Positions 59,576-64,000 of a DNA stretch of 64,000 bases are shown here, piece by piece. The stretch covers positions 868,488-932,487 of the forward strand of contig WBMW01003926.1 of the NCBI GenBank assembly GCA_013396635.1, read 5' to 3'. Source of the stretch: Penelope pileata (lineage: Eukaryota > Chordata > Aves > Galliformes > Cracidae). Made by a program: the position numbers and the translations under genes. How positions within the stretch are numbered: the stretch's first letter is position 1; the number at the start of each line of letters is the position of its first letter. A model generated the notes under the pieces. The model searched no databases, was not told the origin of the DNA, and worked only from the letters and a program-made list of their open reading frames with translations.

Positions 59576-62500
59576 GCAAGGTGAGCAGCTCAAGGCAAGG
59601 AAGGATGCAGCTGCTGGGGGAGATAACTGGAACAAGAAGCCCACATTACCACTTGGTGCTGGCACAGGTGCTCTGCCAGCTACCCAAGCATACTCACCAC
59701 TGGAAAACCCACAGATAGCCCTATAAGCAGGGCTCCAACCCCTCTGCAGCATCAGCTCTGTGTATTCAGAGACCACACCAGTCTGGCTGGTGTGACCAAA
59801 GTGCCAAGAGAAGCAGCACAGGACCCAGTTCCACCATTCAGCTGCTGTTCCCTCTGCTAAAACAGCTCTTCCAAACAGCATTGAATCGTTACACCCTGAA
59901 TTTCTAATGTTTCAGATATTGATGATCCAACCGGATAGAGCTGCAAACAGAACAAAGAGCAAATTTCAACTGTAGCTGCTCGTCGTGTGCTTGTCTCAAT
60001 CTTTGCTGCGTCCCCTCCATCTCACACCTGGCACACAGCTGCCTTTTTCTGCAGAGCTCATGCACACACATCAGTGATGCTGCTCTTACAACAAGGCTCT
60101 GTCTGCAGGAAAAAATGAAACACATTATGTAAGTGCACATAAAGGATCCCATTGTTGCTGAAGCAATGGCACAGCTATGTCGGATGTTGCTCCTTACTGG
60201 GAAAATCTGCAAGCAATCCCTTATTTCTTGAGTAAGCATTCTGATGAGGCTCCATTCACTGAATCCATAAAAAGATTTTTTTAAAAAAAGCCATGTGAAC
60301 ACTATTTTATGCTCCAACCCCAAATACAAGACATCACTTTTTCATTTTTGAAGGGTCTCAAGGATTTCACATGGGAATTTCCACCTACAGATTTCTAAAA
60401 TTCGAAGCATTAGCAATGAAAATAAACGTTTTCAGGCTCTTTCTGCCCAAGAAACTTTCCCACAGAAGTTCTTAAAAGAATTGGATTGCAGCACTCAACA
60501 GCAACTCTCAAACAATAGATGGGCAAGTGCCCCTTCCAGAAAGGTCGGACCAGGAAAAAAAAAGTTTGGAATGATTGAAATAAGAAAAATTTATTCTAAA
60601 ATCTTTACAGGATAATTTAGCTTAGGAATAAACTAATATATCTGGCTCTAGAGCTGGAAAGGGCATTTATCTGGGGAACATTTCATCTGTAAATCACTTC
60701 CAGATCCAGAGACAGATTATTATGGAGCTGTGTTTTCAGAGTAGGGCTTTAAAAACTGAGCAAGGTTTTCCAAAGCTCAGGGTATTCCATATTCCCAAGC
60801 TCAGTGGGTTTTTAGGAAGACCCAGGATTTGGCCCCTGCCAACCCTTTCGCTGCTGCTCAGTGCCTGCCCCTGGACCACAGCTCGCTGTATGGCACATCC
60901 CCAGTGGGTGGTGGGTTTGATTGCTGTTACACTGCTGGGAAACCCCTGGAGAAAATCCACCTGGCAGGGAGGAATGCCATTGCCTTCCATCAGGAGCACG
61001 GTTTGGTTTTAAGGAAACTCAACACTGTCAATCTGATGGTTTCAGTTCTGAAAGGCAATTAACTATAGCACGCTGCTGCTCTTTAGAGAGGAGGCACGGT
61101 GGAGAGGGGAAAAAAAAACCAGCTTCCCAAAGTCCTTTCTTTAAAAACCAAGCAATGATGTATCACAAACGTGCAATGCTGGATTGTGGTTCAGATCAAA
61201 CTCCAAGCACAGTGGTGACAACCCACTGATCCCCAAAGCCAGCAGCTCCCAACACAAGTGGCACTTCGGCGATGAAGAAAGAGCGTTGTGTTCAGGCAAT
61301 CACACCGTGGGCACGGGGCTGGGTGGGGATTAGAGGTGATTACAACACAACAGGAGATCCTTCGGTATCACCTGGCTGTGGGAAAGCACAGAGGTGTGCC
61401 TTGGTAAACAGTTCTGCTAATCTCAGGTTCTGTTACATAAAGATCATTCCGTGATTCATCCAGCGAGCTCCCTGCAAGCTCTTACAGTAACCAGCACGGA
61501 GCGATGCACCAAGCCTGCTGCTCCAAGGCCCAGCTGCACTCCCTCCTGTCCACCTTCAGTGCATTTATTCATGTCTTGAATCCTCACAGGTGATTAGAAA
61601 GCTTAAACTCTACCAGCACTTTTTTCTTTTATGAAAGGAAGGAAATAAACAGATATTTACATCATAGTAGAATTTGATTTCCCTCCAACCAAGACAGAAT
61701 TCAAAATCTGTAAGACAAAATTTCTCTCTGTCACTACAACCTTGATCCCCAGGCAAGGATTTGCTTTGATTTCTTTACAGCCCAAAGTCTTACACCACAC
61801 CATCTGCAGCTGGCAGTGCTTCAAACAGGGACACTGATATGGGGGGGGGCAGTTACACCCTCACATGCTGCATTTACACAAGGATTTCTAAGTATGTCTG
61901 AATGGCAGAGATTAGGAGCTAATGAAAAGCACTTTGTTCTGATTAGTCATAGGTATTTTACCATTTTTAGAGAGAAATGGTTTAAAAACAGCAGTGAAGG
62001 ACTTATAAATTTTTAAACAAGAAGTCCTTTCTTTTTCCTGAAAAATCCAAAGAATACAAAAGCTGTAATTAACAATGTGAAGAAACAAGAACATATCTCC
62101 TAAATCCTCTAAAGAGAAAAAAACTGGAAATAAGAACTGTAAGCAACATATAGTACACATGTGCAGTAATTTGTATACGTATATCCCAACTACTCCTTTT
62201 TTGTGAGTCTTTAAACTGGGAGATCACCACCCAAGCATAAACTGCATGAAAAAAATTTATGTAAATCCATCACAACACAGTGGGGAAATAAATAACGGAG
62301 CTGATTTTGCCTGCAGTTGTCTTCTTGTGCTACTCAATGAACACCAGCATGTTTCCTGCCACCACATTGCTTGAAGTGGACTATGCCCAAATTTAAGAGT
62401 GTGCAGCATGAACTGTTGCTCCTGTCAGCCTCCTCTACCTCACTTGATTCAGAACTAAGGCTACAGAAGCTTGTAATTAATTATAAGTGGACAGAGCTTC

Positions 62501-63060
62501 ATAAAATAAAAGGAGGTCTCTGAGAAATACTAGTGCAAGCTAGCACACAACCTGGAAGACATCTAGATGGAATAAAATGATAAGGAAGATGCAGTGAGCT
62601 TCTGTTCTCTTGCTTCAAATCAACTTGCTCAGAGGGCCCGATGGCAAAGCTAAGGCACCTTCAGCACCATCCACTCACCAGGCTGCTGACAGCTGTAACA
62701 ATTCACCCTGAAATGAGATCTCAAAGGTTAACATAATATTTCAAGGCTCAAAAATTTAAATTAACACTTACATTCTGCTGGAACTGACAAAGCCAAAGGG
62801 TTGGAGGAGAAACATGAGTTCATAAGGTGCTGTCAGCTTGATCCACAGGGCTCCTGCTTCCCAGGGTAGTCACTTCCCTTCCTTAAATTTGGCTTCCTTA
62901 TTAGCACAGTTGTGAACAATCTGTAGTGCATGAGGATAACACCTGTGCAAGCTGAAGGCAACATGAGGCTACGACAGGTGACACCTCTAGCTGAAAGCTC
63001 TTTAAAGAATGTAGAGAGGAGCCTGCATGCTTACTAAGGAGGGGGAAAAACTAGGCAAGA

Positions 63061-63086
63061 ATGATGATGATGATGATGATGATGAT
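63061..63086. repeat. (ATG)n microsatellite
   Basis: Eight perfect ATG units plus AT, in the upstream DDHD1 intron. Potentially polymorphic. Confidence 0.95.
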
Positions 63087-64000
63087 TAGAAGTCCCACTA
63101 AGAAGTGCTGTGTCTTGGAGCACAGAAAGAACCTGGACACAAGAATCTGAATGCTAACACGAGTCACTGAAACAAATGCCTTCTGCAACAACATCCTTGA
63201 TGTTACTTGGGACTTTTCAGCATTTGCCATTCACTCCTACTTTATCAGGCCTTAGAATTCTATTTTAACTACTGTGCAGCCCGTAAGACTTTTCACCAGT
63301 GCAAACACTTGGGTATGAGAACTGGAATCACTCAAACTGCACCAGGGTGCACCCCAGCACCCAACAGTGGTAACAACGTGCAGACTCTGTTCTTGCCAAT
63401 GCAAATGCACAGAGCCCAGTCTGCAGGATAGCACCTGTTCCTCTTGCTTGGTTCCCCTATGGCTGGGTTCGTAGAATCTCACAAAGGGGAAAAAAAACCT
63501 CATGAGAACAGGAAGCTTTAAGAGAAAAGATGGCTACAAGAATTGATGAGGAGATGGAAGATTCCTAAATTTAATGCCAGTGACATGATCGTGCACACAG
63601 GATGCACAAATGGATGTAATAAAATAGATAAAAAGTTCATTATTTCATGACTGCTAGGCAACAGAACAGGCTTTCTGTTGCAGCTCAGTGTTCTGCAGCT
63701 CTCTAGCTATTCCCCAGCATATTATTTCAGAATAAAGCAGGTAACTGATATTGAAACAAATGGAACCATTCCTTTAATCACAGCCAGAAGGACCTTCCTT
63801 GGTTGAACCACAAACACAGGGATCTGTTCTGCTCTTCCAGAAGTAACAACCTAGCCTAAAGAGGAATTCAAGGGTGAAATCCTGGCCTCAGAGAAGTACA
63901 CGAATTCACAGAGCCAGAATCTATAAAATCCTGAGCATCCGAGATCAAAAGAGATTTCATTCACTGAGTGGTGAAGGATATCATTCTGCTGGTCCATCAG

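Larger units (their letters stand above)
58064..64000 (-). other. DDHD1: DDHD1 upstream intron, incomplete
   Basis: The intron before the first exon seen; at least 5.9 kb lie in the window. It holds a CR1 tail (59440-59575) and a trinucleotide repeat (63061-63086). I looked for the preceding exon (expected to end in a Tyr-Trp-Asn-Gln type sequence) on the minus strand and did not find it, so the first coding exon and promoter are outside the window. Confidence 0.8.

Noticed and set aside
58064..64000. First coding exon of DDHD1
   Set aside because: No minus-strand peptide resembling the N-terminal region and no GC-rich first-exon signature is present; it must lie beyond 64000.

Overview
This window is vertebrate nuclear DNA, almost certainly from a bird. 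At least ten copies of the 3' end of the CR1 LINE are scattered through it in both orientations, there is no mammalian SINE/LINE signature, and genic DNA is sparse, with short exons and introns of up to about 15 kb. The single-N and 126-N runs show a draft assembly with contig joins. I cannot name the species.

One protein-coding gene is recognised: DDHD1 (phosphatidic-acid-preferring phospholipase A1, PA-PLA1), on the minus strand. Eleven coding exons lie between 58063 (5'-most) and the stop codon at 7264-7266. I assembled them by hand from splice sites, reading phase and similarity to my memory of vertebrate DDHD1. All phases join without a frameshift and give 585 whole codons plus one split codon at the 5' edge. 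They cover the middle and C-terminal part of the enzyme: the oxyanion-type HGIG motif, the SHSLG nucleophile motif and the whole DDHD metal-binding-type domain. The large first coding exon (start codon and N-terminal third) is not in the window and should lie beyond base 64000.

Layout: 1-6200, flank downstream of DDHD1, with a 10-bp minisatellite at the extreme edge, several CR1 fragments and a pair of perfect palindromes near 5.4 kb, but no recognisable gene. About 6200/6445-7263, probable 3' UTR. 7264-19379, C-terminal exons separated by introns of 1.3-4.6 kb. 19380-43046, central exons with two introns of about 10.6 kb and one of only 141 bp. 43047-57889, a 14.8 kb intron holding an almost perfect 2-kb direct repeat (49805-51871 and 51873-53502) whose edges coincide with assembly gaps. 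57890-58063, the first exon in the window. 58064-64000, part of the preceding intron.

The two points most worth checking are the missing short exon of DDHD1 just upstream of the last exon (a single-N join at 7760 lies in that intron) and the 2-kb repeat, which looks like an assembly overlap rather than biology. I found no previously undescribed system that the sequence supports.
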